The notes: generated by a model from the letters alone, not told the origin. A stretch of DNA of 64,000 nucleotides from Whalleya microplaca (GCA_022497155.1 MU385712.1:681765-745764), one strand, 5' to 3'; numbered from the stretch's first letter, positions 46,718 to 58,600 are shown. Numbers and translations are program-made.

Positions 46718-48403
46718 ATGGCTGTCTCCCGCACCACTACAAAGATCGTCGTCGTCGGCGGTGGTGGAACGATGGGTTCTTCCACCGCCTTGCACCTCAT
46801 CCGGGCTGGTTACACGCCGTCGAATATTACAGTCCTTGACACCTACCCGATTCCATCAGCTCAATCTGCTGGCTACGATCTGAACAAGATCATGGGCATC
46901 CGATTGCGAAACAAAGTCGACTTACAACTCAGCTTAGAGGCTAGAGACATGTGGACTCACGACGAGTTATTTAAGCCGTTTTTCCACAATACTGGCCGGG
47001 TATGTGAGCCATCATCTTATTCATTCGAGTAGCACTGACGTAAACCAGCTTGACTGCGAGGGATCAGAGGAGGGCATCGCTTCTCTTAAGAAGCAATATC
47101 AGGCTTTAATCGATGCCAATTCTGGCCTAGAGAAAACCAATGAGTGGTTAGATTCCGAAAATGAGATATTGGCGAGAATGCCGTTACTTGAACGTGATCA
47201 AATTAAGGTGGGCTCTTGGCTCCCACAAATTGAAGAAGAGACACTAAAATATAGTGATCTTAGGGCTGGAAGGCTATCTTCAGCAGGGATGGAGGCTGGT
47301 TAGCAGCTGGTAAAGCCATCAATGCAATTGGAGAAGTGCTGCGAGATCATGGAGTCAAGTTTGGATTTGGCGAGTGAGTCAAACTTCTTCGAATCTTCTG
47401 CTTTGGAGGCTTTACTAACGTCATGCTCGAACAGCGCTGGGTCCTTCAAGAAGCCCCTTTTCGAAAAAGATGGAGTGACATGTATTGGAGTCGAGACCGT
47501 AAATGGATCGAAGTACTATGCCGATAAGGTGGTCCTCGCTGCTGGAGCTTGGAGCCCCGCTTTGGTAGACCTAGAGGAGCAGTGTTGTTCAAAGGTCGTA
47601 TTCCAAACCCAAGTTCAAGTTAATATGGCACTAATAGTCTCTCCTTTTCTTAGGCCTGGGTTTACGCGCACATGCAATTGACTCCTGAAGAAGCGGCCAA
47701 GTATAAGGATTCACCCGTAGTGTATAACGGTGATCTGGGCTTTTTCTTTGAGCCTAACGAGTGCGTAGAATCTTACTTCAAATATCGTACAATCAAGGAC
47801 TAAATATTTGCAGATACGGCGTCCTTAAACTTTGCGACGAATTCCCCGGCTTCACTCGTTTCAAACAACATCAGCCTTATGGTGCCACATCGCCGAAACG
47901 CATCTCTGTCCCCCGATCTCACGCCAAGCACCCTACAGATACCTACCCCGACGCTTCCGAGGTTAGCATCCGGAAAGCAATTTCGGCGCTTCTTCCGCGA
48001 TTCAAGGATAAACAACTGTTTAATCGAGCTCTGTGCTGGTGCACAGACACCTCAGATGCAGCGTTGCTGATCTGCGAACATCCAAAATGGAAGAATTTTA
48101 TTCTTGCTACGGGGGATAGTGGGTAAGTAGGTGCTGATCATTGAATTCCTCTATATTAACATTTATAGGCACACCTTCAAGCTTTTGCCAAATATCGGCA
48201 AACATGTCGTTGAGTTGATAGAAGGCAATTTGGCTGAAGACCTCGCCCATGCGTGGAGATGGCGACCAGGAGGGGATGCACTTAAATCGAGACGAAGGGC
48301 AGCAGCAAAAGATCTAGCTGATATGCCTGGATGGAAACATGACGTGGCAAACGCCAATGACCCTTTTGGTCTCTCTACCGGCCAATTAAACTCAAAACTA
48401 TGA
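46718..48403 (+). CDS. Fructosyl amino acid oxidase (amadoriase), peroxisomal
   Basis: Seven exons: 46718..46999, 47049..47207, 47264..47373, 47435..47594, 47654..47760, 47814..48122, 48169..48403; 453 residues. These FAD enzymes oxidise glycated amino acids (Amadori products), releasing the amine, glucosone and H2O2. Seen: the FAD fold VVVGGGGTMGSSTALHLIRAGY, LDTYPIPSAQSAG, the GFFFEPNEYGVLKLCDEFPG block, CWCTDTSDAALLICEHPKWKN (region of the covalent flavin cysteine), LATGDSGHTFKLLPNIGKHV and LAHAWRWRPGG, all diagnostic of amadoriases. The tail is NSKL, a PTS1 peroxisomal signal. The usual GTWG near the flavin reads GTMG. It lies within the aromatic cluster but has no evident step there; it may be a neighbour by chance. 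Confidence 0.92.
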
Positions 48404-49570
48404 TGAGAGCACGAGAGATCAGAATATGCCGAAGACTTTAACAACCCATCATACGTTGTCAATAGTATCTAGGCACTTGGAGAAACATATCTATTAATTC
48501 CCTCTTCAACTAACTTCTTAGGATAGAAGTCCAATATCCAGAACTAATATTGTCCATTTCATAGTATGAAAACGTGACATATGCTTTGGTGAGGTCTAAT
48601 GAATCTATACTACCTATTGTACCCGGACGCCTTGAAAAGTAATTATTGGAAGAAACTATAATGAATCTCTACATAAATAAAATCTATCCAAAAACAAGGC
48701 TATGTTATATTAAATTGGGGGCAACCTGGGAAAGGAGAAATTGCCTCTTGGCCTACCTGCATAATAGAAATTAGGGGGAGGAGGAGCATGAGCGAAGGCC
48801 CGGGGTATCATTCGGAGCGGTGAGCGTGGATAGATAATCCCGAGTCCTCGATAGCTCCGCTTCAAAGAAACCGATTGCTCAGCCCCATTGCAAAACGGAG
48901 GGCGGGTGCTTACAGCACGGGAGGCGGCCGGGCTGCCGGGGCGGGCAGAAGCGGGGTACCTAGGTGGCCCCGTGCCCCGCCATGATAAGTCGCATGTTGG
49001 ATATTACAAATTCTCTACGAAACACAGTGTATCGGAGGATTGTTGCCTATAATGAACTTATTAGAGCTATTGTATGCCCATATAATCTATACAGAATGGA
49101 AAATATTGAATCAGCAGAATTGGCTGGCAAGGAGTAGGCACTTTTACTACTAACACTGATTGCTTATCTATGTTGGGAGTTAAGTGCCTGTATAGCTAGT
49201 ATCGTCCGCCAATTCGGCTACCGATTACACAGAAATATTTACCTGTGCTTGTGGAAGTTATCAGTGATTTGAACTGAACTATTCAAGTGACCTTTATACA
49301 CGATATCGAGTAACAAGTTTCAGTGCGTTACTGGAGAGTGTTATGATGTCGTCTTTGATTAATGATCCTTTCGTCGAGTATGTGGTATTATAGTGCAACG
49401 TGTATCGATGGCTATCACAATGTAGCACAATTCTGATATGCTCGGTAGAATTTAAATGAATGGCTTCTAGCTCATGCTTCAATAAGATACAACTAATTTG
49501 ATCAAATTCGCCAATTTTCCTATTCGTAACCGTGGCCATTATGCGACAGGATGTAACAAGATGTCAATCA
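48404..49570. other. Intergenic region with a GC-rich island
   Basis: AT-rich spacer between convergent genes interrupted by an abrupt GC-rich block at 48772-48984. No coding frame recognised. Confidence 0.5.
48772..48984. repeat. GC-rich island, possible dispersed element
   Basis: About 210 bp rich in GGGCGGG/CCCCG words and with hairpin potential (GCGGGG at about 48952 against CCCCGC at about 48974), standing out sharply from flanks rich in A/T. No terminal repeats or target duplication identified, so its nature is open. Confidence 0.45.
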
Positions 49571-51121
49571 TTATACCTTGTTCGAGTCTTTGTGTCTCCT
49601 TCTTAAGCCAATTTCCAACGCTAGTGGTTTTCGAAGAAAACCTTCCCTTGTCTCCATAACCCCTTGTCTCAAGAACACATCATACCGTCGAACCCACGTC
49701 GCTGCGATCATCTTCATCTCCATCTCGGCAATGTTGCGCCCCACGCAAGCCCTTGGGCCGTAACTAAATGGAATAAACGCATTCCTCTGTCGAGGCGTAA
49801 CATTTGCCCATCTCTCAGGGCGGAATTCGTCAGCGTCAGGTCCCCAGATCTCTTTCGAGTGGTGGATTGTGTATGTTGGCACACTCAACACCGTGCCAGG
49901 GGGGAAATAATGATCGCGAAGGTGGATGCCTTGTGAGTCTTGGGAGATCACACGTGGTAAGCCAATCCCAGAAGTTGAATGATGACGTAATGTCTCGTTG
50001 ATGACCATCTCCAGATATGGCAGGTTTCTAATGGTGTCGTAGTCGGGAACTCCAGATGTGGGGTCCGGAATCGCTGTGTCCAGCTCTTCTTGCATCTTTG
50101 GGAGGACCCCTGGAGTTCGTACGACGTGATACAGCAGGGCACATGAAGAGTTTGACGTTGTGTCAGAGCCAGCAATCAATTGTGTAAGGGCTTCGGCTGT
50201 TAGCTCCTCGATTCCAAGCGGTTCCCCCTTCTCATCTCGTCCTTCTTGCAATCGGGCGAGGAGGTCTTTACGGTTTAGGTCCGGCGGGTTCTTGAGACGT
50301 TCCTGGACGCGGGCAATAGCTATGCCAGCCAGGTTCTCAATAGCCGTGAGACCTTTACTAAAGAATGGGTCCGGGAGCCATTTCGCGTACGGCTTCAATT
50401 GTGGTAGACATCCAAGAGTAGCCGACACTTCACCACGGCGATTGAGGATCTCGACAGCTGGGGAGTATATCGGCGTAGCCGTAAGAGAAGTGCGGACCTC
50501 TGCGATATCAGCCCCAGCTTTTAGCATGCCAAATGGGGCACCAAAGGCTAGATCTCCAATGGTGTCGAAGGCGACATAATTGAACCATTTGAGGCAGTCA
50601 ATACAGGTATAGTCGCCGTCAGGGGATTGATCAATCAACCCGTCCCACCTACTAACAAACATCTCAAGGTTTTGTCGAATATAAGGCTCAAATTGCCCTA
50701 CTGACTTCGGAGCAAAGGTGTTGGAGACCATTTTTCTCTTGCGAGTATGCTCTGAGCGATCTCGTGTGTTAAAAAGCCCGCGTCTTATAGAGACGAAGGC
50801 GTCGTAGAAGTCAGACTTGAGAAATCCGTTACCATGACCATAAATGGCCTGGATAGCCTCATCATCAGCAATACTGACATGATTTGGTTGTATCCGAACA
50901 ACCGGACCGAGCTTTTTATGAACTTCATCTACGGCGAGGAACCGCTTGCCTTGTCTGCAAACATAAAGAAGCCATAAGTTGGTGAATTGAGCTGGAAAGG
51001 GTGAGGGGATATCTCGAAAGTGTCCATATGTTAGGAAATAGGGATAGATGTAATAGATCACAAGCCCAATACATGCAACTCCCAATGCCCAAGGTGACAG
51101 TAACAAACTTAGGACTGCCAT
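49571..51121 (-). CDS. Cytochrome P450, CYP53-type benzoate 4-monooxygenase
   Basis: A single-exon gene of 516 residues. CYP53 enzymes para-hydroxylate benzoate and related phenolics with a P450 reductase at the ER. Seen: an N-terminal membrane anchor (about 8-28), RDIPSPFPAQFTNLW, the strongly conserved YGHGNGFLKSDFYDAFVSI with GLFNTRDR, WFNYVAFDTIGDLAFGAPFGML, ILNRRGEVSATLGC, the I-helix LIAGSDTTSN, ExxR in NETLR, and the heme loop FSYGPRACVGRN with the ligand Cys 459, then METREGFLRKPL. These blocks match the CYP53A group closely. It provides a plausible entry step for the cluster (benzoate-type ring hydroxylation), although in many fungi the family member sits alone. Lack of introns is notable beside its intron-rich neighbours. 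Confidence 0.93.
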   Translation of the reverse strand: MAVLSLLLSPWALGVACIGLVIYYIYPYFLTYGHFRDIPSPFPAQFTNLWLLYVCRQGKRFLAVDEVHKKLGPVVRIQPNHVSIADDEAIQAIYGHGNGFLKSDFYDAFVSIRRGLFNTRDRSEHTRKRKMVSNTFAPKSVGQFEPYIRQNLEMFVSRWDGLIDQSPDGDYTCIDCLKWFNYVAFDTIGDLAFGAPFGMLKAGADIAEVRTSLTATPIYSPAVEILNRRGEVSATLGCLPQLKPYAKWLPDPFFSKGLTAIENLAGIAIARVQERLKNPPDLNRKDLLARLQEGRDEKGEPLGIEELTAEALTQLIAGSDTTSNSSCALLYHVVRTPGVLPKMQEELDTAIPDPTSGVPDYDTIRNLPYLEMVINETLRHHSTSGIGLPRVISQDSQGIHLRDHYFPPGTVLSVPTYTIHHSKEIWGPDADEFRPERWANVTPRQRNAFIPFSYGPRACVGRNIAEMEMKMIAATWVRRYDVFLRQGVMETREGFLRKPLALEIGLRRRHKDSNKV

Positions 51122-53260
51122 CCTAGGAGTATGACGGAGAGATTTGATGGACTTTCCAAGATGTCAGGTTTTGAGACATATAAGCAGTGCCTTGCTTTAT
51201 GTTGGCTGTTGGGAGAAGCTAGCCCAGACCGAGTAAGCACCGAGCAGGCGAGGGGGTTCTCAAGAGTACAAGAGCAAACATAGGTTGAATCACATGTAGA
51301 TAGACATTTGGGTTCCCAGCAGAGCTTTGACTATATATACACCAGCAACGTGGGTCATACCAACCACCTCTCCGAAACAGTGCGACTTTGTATAACTTTT
51401 TGGTTATCACGGAGGCGGTATCGGCAGATGAAGATGTGTCTTATTAGTGCAATTGAGTCGATTCTTCAGCCCTGTGCACGGAACTAATCAGCCCTAAATT
51501 GCACCAATTAATATCAAACGGACGGCCCGACATTTCTGCACACAACTACCGCTTGATAAACGGGATTACCAGGCGGTAGCTAAATGTTCGGTTGCCAATT
51601 CAACTCCGCCCGACGACTACATCCGACCTTCAACAATAAGGTTGGCAGACTGAGCATATCTCCGCATTGCAGAGGTGGGGGTTCTGAACTCCTTAAAGGA
51701 GGGGGGACATTCGGTAGGAAGAGACGGTAAGGACTGTGTAACGTAGGATAACATGAGCCACATGTAATACGGCTTTTCTACAAATAATATTTATCGCGTC
51801 TTGCGGTCATTGCAATATTGCCAGTAATCTGGGTAGATTGATATCCTTAGAAATAGTTGTTTATAAGAGGAGGGGACACTGTTGCACGAGGACAACTTCC
51901 CCAAAGAGTGACTCCATCGAAACACATAAATGGGAAGGCTATTAATATCGACTTTATAGGCACCAGTTGGGAAATTTGAAAAAGGTTAAATAGGTCACTA
52001 TTAACAACATATCAACCGAACTTGACGCATAATAGACTACCATGACATATCATTAACTCCTCGTACATGTATCAGTCAGCTAAAAAGCAGCTTAGAGCCA
52101 AGCATCACATGCCCTGTCTTTTGAGATCCCACGCAGGTTGGCTATAGGCTGTAAATATCAGGAGGGGTTCACTCAGCTGATCTAAGACACCAAGGTGATT
52201 ACAGTACCCCAGTACTCAAGAATGCCCTAGGATGTATGACATGTGATAGAACGTTCCTAGTTTCTGACTGAAGCATACGCATACCTAATACCAATGGCTT
52301 GACACCACCATAAGGGCCTTAGGGCCATAAAAGTTTTCATTGGCGATGAAAGCTCAAACATGCAAAGATACTGGTTTCGCATTCAGGCTTCATTGCTGAA
52401 CATCAACTTAATCTTCCGATCATTGACTTCACATAAAGTCTCTGAATTACCATAACTATCAACACCATTATTCTTCCAAATCTGGGTTGGTGTCAGATAT
52501 ACTTTCTCCAGATATCCTGAGCAGAGTTTAGTGATACGATGGCACGTATCGTGATCTAAGCAGCAGTGCTCGTGCGAGTATATAATACAGAGTTGGACTC
52601 GTTTTCTAAAGATCTACTTGCCTTCCAGATGAAAACCTTACAGTTCTATATGCAATTGCTTATACATGTCATACAATTCACCCAGCGGGAAATTGATTGT
52701 GTTCTTTATAACATGAAAGGTTGCTAGTTTTCTTGAATGTCCCCCCTTTATCCCTTCTGGGTGTATGGAGGTTCTATCTACTTTAGTCTGTCATGCAATA
52801 ACAAGAATCCTACAACACTATTATTCATTCACTATCAAATGACGGTGGCGCCATGTGTATAACGTTTTGTTGCGTTGGACTGTCGAGGAGTATGAAAGGG
52901 GAGTAACCAGAGGACAAAATGGGTACCAGCTTTACGAGGATACTTATAGGAAGAATAATCACAAGCTCTTAACAACCCTCAGCATATGCTCTTCTAACCT
53001 AACATCTTGTATGCTGTAGGCATCCGAACGTGGATTTTAGGTCTCTACCTCGTTAATATTTAATGTCAGCGGTTCGTATATAATAGCGAGTTTCGCACAT
53101 GAGAGTATTAAGAGACAGAACATTTAGACCGTGAAGATTGGCAAATGCTTCAAGGGAGAAGTACGACCTTACACATTGAAATGCATTGAATGACCTCTCC
53201 CAAGTTTTAGCCCTATATTTAGATACAATGTCATTATGACATTCGGCATACATAACGGGA
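51122..53260. other. Intergenic region
   Basis: 2.1 kb between the P450 start and the SDA1 stop. The first few hundred bases are the P450 promoter, with CCTCTCCG and CACGGAGGCGG words near 51365-51420, but no exact CGGAGGAAC. The rest is AT-rich with no supported gene. Confidence 0.5.
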
Positions 53261-55600
53261 CTACCGCGCAATACCATTCCTTCTCCGGCCGCCAGACTTG
53301 CTCCTCTCGATGTGGTTCTTGAGCACATTCCGCGTGGCGACGAGGCTGCGCTTCTGCTTGGACTTGGCCTTGCCGAGGGTCATGAAGAAGTTCTTGCGGC
53401 GCGCCTTCTCGCGGTTGGTGGTGGACTTGCCCTCGGCCTCCTTCTGGGCCTTGCGCACGGCCTGCGTGGACCGGTGGTCGTCGCGGTCCGGCTTGCCCTC
53501 GCGCGCCAGCGCGATCCGCTCCTCCTTCGTGCTCCGCCGCAGCCGCGACGGCGCCTCGATCTGCTCCGCCGTCAGGCCCTCGTCCGCGTGCCGCCCCGCC
53601 TCCGCCTCCTGCTTGCGTCTGCGGTTGTTGCCCATCGCCTTGTCGATGTTGGCCTCGAGGCGCAGCTCGCGGAGCTTGGCTAGGTCGGCGGGCGTGAGGA
53701 TCTGCGTCGTTGCGAGTTTCATGAAATCTTGCGCTTCTGCCTCGGCGTTCTCTTCGTCGTCGTCTGAGGGATCCTCCGAATCGACTTTTCGTTTCTTCGC
53801 GCTTGGCTCGGGCTCGGCCTCGTCCTCGGAGTCGCTCACACGGATCCATTCTCCGGAGTCACTGCTATCCATCGACGCAACCTCCCAGGCGTCTGAGTCC
53901 TCATCTTCCTCGTCCTCGGCCTTGTCGGCACCGTCGGCATCGTCAGTCAGGCCCTTTTCGGCCCGTTTCCGTTTCTTCTGTTCTTCCTTCCACTTGGCTA
54001 GCAATTCAAGACCCTCGATCTCCCCAACCTGCTCTTCGCCGTACCTCTGCTGCTTCGTATCGCCACTCCTCAGGCCTATGGTCGCGTCCTTGCCCCGATC
54101 TTTCTTCCTCAGCATGTCTGCGCCTTTTTCCCTGTACAAGGAAAGCAACCCCTTCGCGGCCATCATGACACCTTTATCCTTACTCTTCCTATACTGGACC
54201 AAATCCTGCAAGAGAGTCTCGTTCATCGCAAGCGGCTGCCGAGCACAGATCTCGCGGGTAGCATTAAGGCCGGCAGAGCAAACCTCCGAGGCCGACGCTT
54301 CAGACACGAATTCATTTGCAATCTTCTGTATCAACGGCTCAATGGCATCCGGAGGCACTAGGTTATGTGTTCCTTGCGCAAGACACGCAAGAAAGGTTGA
54401 TGCCGACTGCTGCCTCGGTGTTAAATGCTTGATAAACCACGAGTAGAGTGACAGAATGGTCAACTTGTGCAATCCGACAAGACGTGTGACGAGCTGTAAG
54501 ACCAGAAGCTTACTCTCGAGTGTTAACTTGGACTTGGAGTTCTGCAAATGTTTCTCGAATAAGTTCTCGCCAAATCCTTGGGGATCCTGCAACAGGTGCA
54601 GAGCCGAGAAGTTCAGGGGGTGGGGCGCATTCTTCTTGCGTTCCTGCTTCTTGACTCGGTCTGCGGCCTTGTCGAGGACCTTCTTCGCTTTCTTAGTTTT
54701 CTTGTTGATGCCAATCGTGTGCTTCACCTTTCTGATGTCAACGGTCTCCTCGTCGCTGCTGTCGTCCTCGAACTCTTCCCGCTCCTTATCCCCACCCAGG
54801 AAAAACCTAACACTGCCCGCTATCACCTTCTCGTTATCGGCTAGACATGCTTGGCGCATGATATCGACAGTCTTCGCATCCGTCCAAATTTGACGCCGCC
54901 AGAGCTCTCGCACTATCTTCACAGCCCATATCGCTTTCGGCGAGGATCGGTCCGAGGTAACGAGATTGTAGAGCACGGTCTGCATAGTCCGGTTCACGCG
55001 GTGATTCGTAGACTTCGTGTTTATATTCCGGAGGTCGCTTAGGATCTTCTGGTAGAGGAGCATCCTCGAGGACTTTGACGGGGTGCTTATTAGAATGGGG
55101 AAAAGAGTGGTGAGTAGATAGTTGCTGTCGATGACATCTTTGCGCCGCAAGAGAGTCAGGCTGGATACGATCTTCTCTCGTAGAGTCGACTCGAGCACGG
55201 AATGGTGTTTAAAAAGGATCTCTTTGAGCGCATCGGGAAAGGTAGCGGTTATCTGGGGATAGAGTTCGGCCACATGGGCGACTGTTGGACTGGTGAGCCC
55301 GAAGCCATTCACACGCAGTAGGGAATCATACCTACTCAGATCTATTTGTTCGCGAAAGGTGATGAGGGAATTTGAGTCAGCGCCCACAGGGTCAGCGAGA
55401 AACTTCTCATGCGCAGAGTCGAACTGTTGCCAGTTCTCGATGAATTCTTTTTCGTATGTTCTATGGCCGGTTAGCAAGCACATCTGCAATCGCGCTAGTG
55501 TGAAAGAATATGCGTACTCGGGATCTTTTCGAATTTTGTGCTGGAGGCCAGCGAGATCCGCCTCAATCTTCTCGAGGGCTGCGACCTTTCTTTTCCCCAT
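53261..55600 (-). CDS. SDA1: SDA1 homologue, 60S ribosome biogenesis/export factor
   Basis: Exon 1 is 55600..55518 and exon 2 is 55460..53261. The 57-bp intron (GTACGC donor, GCTAAC branch, CATAG acceptor) has no stop and is a multiple of three, so a naive frame reads through it as 779 residues; splicing gives 760 and restores the family's KDPETYEKEF. SDA1 is an essential nuclear protein needed for pre-60S maturation and export and, in yeast, actin organisation and G1 passage. Seen: helical repeats (LREKIVSSLTLLRRKDVID, KILSDLRNINTKSTNHRVNR), a central acidic stretch with coiled-coil Lys-rich segment (KVKHTIGINKKTKKAKK), HPLNFSALHLLQDPQGFGE, long acidic regions, and the basic C-terminus ending GKAKSKQKRSLVATRNVLK. 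The 3' half has higher GC than the rest of the window. Confidence 0.95.
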   Translation of the reverse strand: MGKRKVAALEKIEADLAGLQHKIRKDPEYAYSFTLARLQMCLLTGHRTYEKEFIENWQQFDSAHEKFLADPVGADSNSLITFREQIDLSRYDSLLRVNGFGLTSPTVAHVAELYPQITATFPDALKEILFKHHSVLESTLREKIVSSLTLLRRKDVIDSNYLLTTLFPILISTPSKSSRMLLYQKILSDLRNINTKSTNHRVNRTMQTVLYNLVTSDRSSPKAIWAVKIVRELWRRQIWTDAKTVDIMRQACLADNEKVIAGSVRFFLGGDKEREEFEDDSSDEETVDIRKVKHTIGINKKTKKAKKVLDKAADRVKKQERKKNAPHPLNFSALHLLQDPQGFGENLFEKHLQNSKSKLTLESKLLVLQLVTRLVGLHKLTILSLYSWFIKHLTPRQQSASTFLACLAQGTHNLVPPDAIEPLIQKIANEFVSEASASEVCSAGLNATREICARQPLAMNETLLQDLVQYRKSKDKGVMMAAKGLLSLYREKGADMLRKKDRGKDATIGLRSGDTKQQRYGEEQVGEIEGLELLAKWKEEQKKRKRAEKGLTDDADGADKAEDEEDEDSDAWEVASMDSSDSGEWIRVSDSEDEAEPEPSAKKRKVDSEDPSDDDEENAEAEAQDFMKLATTQILTPADLAKLRELRLEANIDKAMGNNRRRKQEAEAGRHADEGLTAEQIEAPSRLRRSTKEERIALAREGKPDRDDHRSTQAVRKAQKEAEGKSTTNREKARRKNFFMTLGKAKSKQKRSLVATRNVLKNHIERSKSGGRRRNGIAR

Positions 55601-58600
55601 TGTATATAACCTGGTCGGAAGATGCTATATTGTAGGCGAATTGGAGTCTCTCTTCAGCGGACAAGCAATCGGAAGAAAAAGAATAAAGTTGCAGTCGTTA
55701 TCTTATCGCAAAGACGCTTTTTTTATGGGTACCTGATGATGGACAGGTGGGGCACGCAATCGATAAGCTGATAAGAATATCACAGACGGGAGGAACGGCC
55801 CTGAGCCATGGACCCTGAGGCTGAATACTGCGTACATGTATATCTAGGTACCACATGCAGTGGCTGGGATCTTGCATTTATCTAAACTGTTTTATTGCTT
55901 AGAGCGATGAGCTTAACAAGTCAATCGCAACGTCTAGTCTCAACCACCTGCCTAATCATTGAACATTCTAATTACATGTATGTGGTAGGTGTCACTCTAC
56001 CTAAAATGATGATAGTAGTCAAATATTGCCCAGCACTTGCCACTAAGGTACCCTCTTCCCCTTTATTTGCGAGTGTGGGAAAACTCGCTTTATTATCATC
56101 CTCGATTCCTCAATGCCTATTCACTCTTAACCACACGTAAACTTATGTTATCTCTTCACAAAGCTCAATGGATGTTATGTAGATGTATTGCACAATTGGT
56201 AACTAACCATCAGTCACATCCATATCATGGACAAAGGTAGTTACTACAAGATGCAAATGTTACTAAAAGTCGTGTAACAATTGTCCTAAGGAATATACAC
56301 TGTAGCATGTAGTAGTCCTCAATAGTTTAAGAACCCTAATGGTTTGTGGTTTCATGCTCGCTCTAGAACATGAGGTGTTAATCAGACTTGGCAAAGAAAT
56401 TAACGGGCTAAAAACCATCGAGTGAGGGCCTATTGCAGATGACTTAAAGATGATTACGAGGGAGCAAAACTCATGTTCCTTCGTGTGTAACTAGTAGCTA
56501 TTTACAAAATACCAGCTTTTATGCTTAGGCATCTTTTGCCTTCTAATTTACCTGTCCTTGAACCCAAGATGCATGAGGCACGTTGGCATTGTAGGTTTGA
56601 GTAACCATCACATGTGAGTGGAACGTCCTAAGCTGGTATGTGTCTCGGGGATAATTTTCTGTGATATGTTCGTGGGCCTCTTATAGAAGGGATCATAGTC
56701 TTAGTATCACAAGAACTATTCATGACCATTATCACGACATCAGGTTCATTTCTTGATTATACATCAATAATTTTTATCTAAGCCAAATTCCTGAAACTTG
56801 GTGTCCGTTGTGCAAGTTACTGAGTCACATTATGATATCACAGAGAGTGCATAACGTAAGGGGTAGAGAGAGCTAGATGTAATCCCCAGACTATAGTTGG
56901 ATCGGATTCCGGCTTCGTTCTCCATGTGTAGTATGTTAGTAATCTACGCTTACTACCTTTATCACTTTTCTCCAACTTAGCAATAAGCCTTACTTGTGGC
57001 CTAACAACTGAATTGTCTTGCTCTACATACTATTACTTAAACGGCCGAGCTAGGTCAGAACAATCCCAGGCGGGTGTAGCCCCAACAGGGAATAAGCGAG
57101 AGTCCTCACCGAAGCCATGTCAGTCCTAGTTTCCATTGAGAGCAGATTGTATCACGAGACAGGTTTGAATAGAAACTACCTAGTGGAATAGTAAAGATGA
57201 CGACGGTCCGAGCGCCGCGGGTGTCAAATACCCGGATCCTTACGTAAATGAGTCCTGATATTTCTGGGCACCCATCTTCACTAGAAGATTACACCGCTTT
57301 AGTTGCGTACCATGAAACTTGCACTCGTGCGTGTCGCAAAGAAACCAATATTATCATATGAAGATAATCGGGAACCAATACATAACAGTTGTTGGGTGTG
57401 GGGTGTATTTCTTATGTGTTCTTGTCCGATTTAGTGGTTCGGTGTATGCTACGCCGCATTAGCTTTTAGGTGCAGTGATTATAGCAGTCTAGATAGAGGC
57501 ACTTTTACCGAAGTATCATCATCATCAAAACTCCATGGGAGTAATTATGCTCTAATGTGAGTGTAATGATGTGTTATGCTTGGCAGCGTTTATGTTTGAA
57601 GTTTGAGGTGTGGTGTCTGAGAAACGAGAGGAAGAAAGCATGAAAACTGTGGGTTCGTAACTGGAAAATGAATACCAACAATGAGTTCTGGGAGAAAACA
57701 GCTGATAATTAGCCATAACCTCATCCAGAGATTCGCAATGAACCAATAGTGTTCAAGTCTCAACCAACGTTTCAGATTGGTTGGAAGCCAACTTGAACAA
57801 TACATCTTGAGCCTTGAAATATGAGAATATCCCTCGCATGTCTCCAATTGCAGTTTCTATTACGATAAAATTGTCAAACTGTTTGCTATTGGAATAAGAA
57901 TCACGTCTTCTACCATGTGTGCCCTCATCTCGATCTGTCCAGGGGTCGGCTAGCATATATGTCATACTTATTAATGAATTATCTAAGTACTTCAGAGAAA
58001 TGACATATTATCTCAAGGAAGATTGACCAAGTCGTGAACTTATTCACGGGTGGTGGATTCACGAGGGGATGTTACGTTGGATTTAAAACAGACGGTATTA
58101 GGTTAGGATGTATGGGGGTAGAAACGTTGAATTAGAGTGACTAGGCTTATACTTAGAGACTGTGACTTGCTACTAAGTTTCAATCAGATGACAATAACTT
58201 ATGAGCAGATATATCAAGAAAATCTGTACTCTTCAAATATAAACTAACAGATTAACTAAAGCCTACATTGGCGAGGACTCCGAGAGGTGAAACATTGGTC
58301 GTACAATATAATGCCACAATTCACATGAAGTTTAAAGACTGTAAAGATAGATATCGCTAGGACTTAACTAATCTAGTATTAGTGTCCTTGGAAGCACATG
58401 TTCATTTGCAACCTCCTAATAGGTTTTCAGGTAGCCGCTGCTTCATATAATATCAAGTAAACTTAACCTGGGGTAATGGGGAAAGAAAGCCCCAACGTGA
58501 TTGTTACGATTGATTATGCCATTAACTATTATATAATATTGCCCACTGGGAGACCAATAGATTGTCTCATGATACGCTGTTTCAAGTCGTCTCATAATTA

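Noticed and set aside
53169..53849. 226-codon minus-strand frame rich in Arg/Gly/Ala
   Set aside because: It overlaps SDA1 in another frame on the same strand; repeats of GGA/GQ come from the Lys/Glu-rich codons of the true frame.
53298..54446. Long plus-strand frame of 382 codons opposite SDA1
   Set aside because: It is a shadow of the charged, GC-rich SDA1 coding sequence: Ser/Arg-rich low complexity, no family motif.
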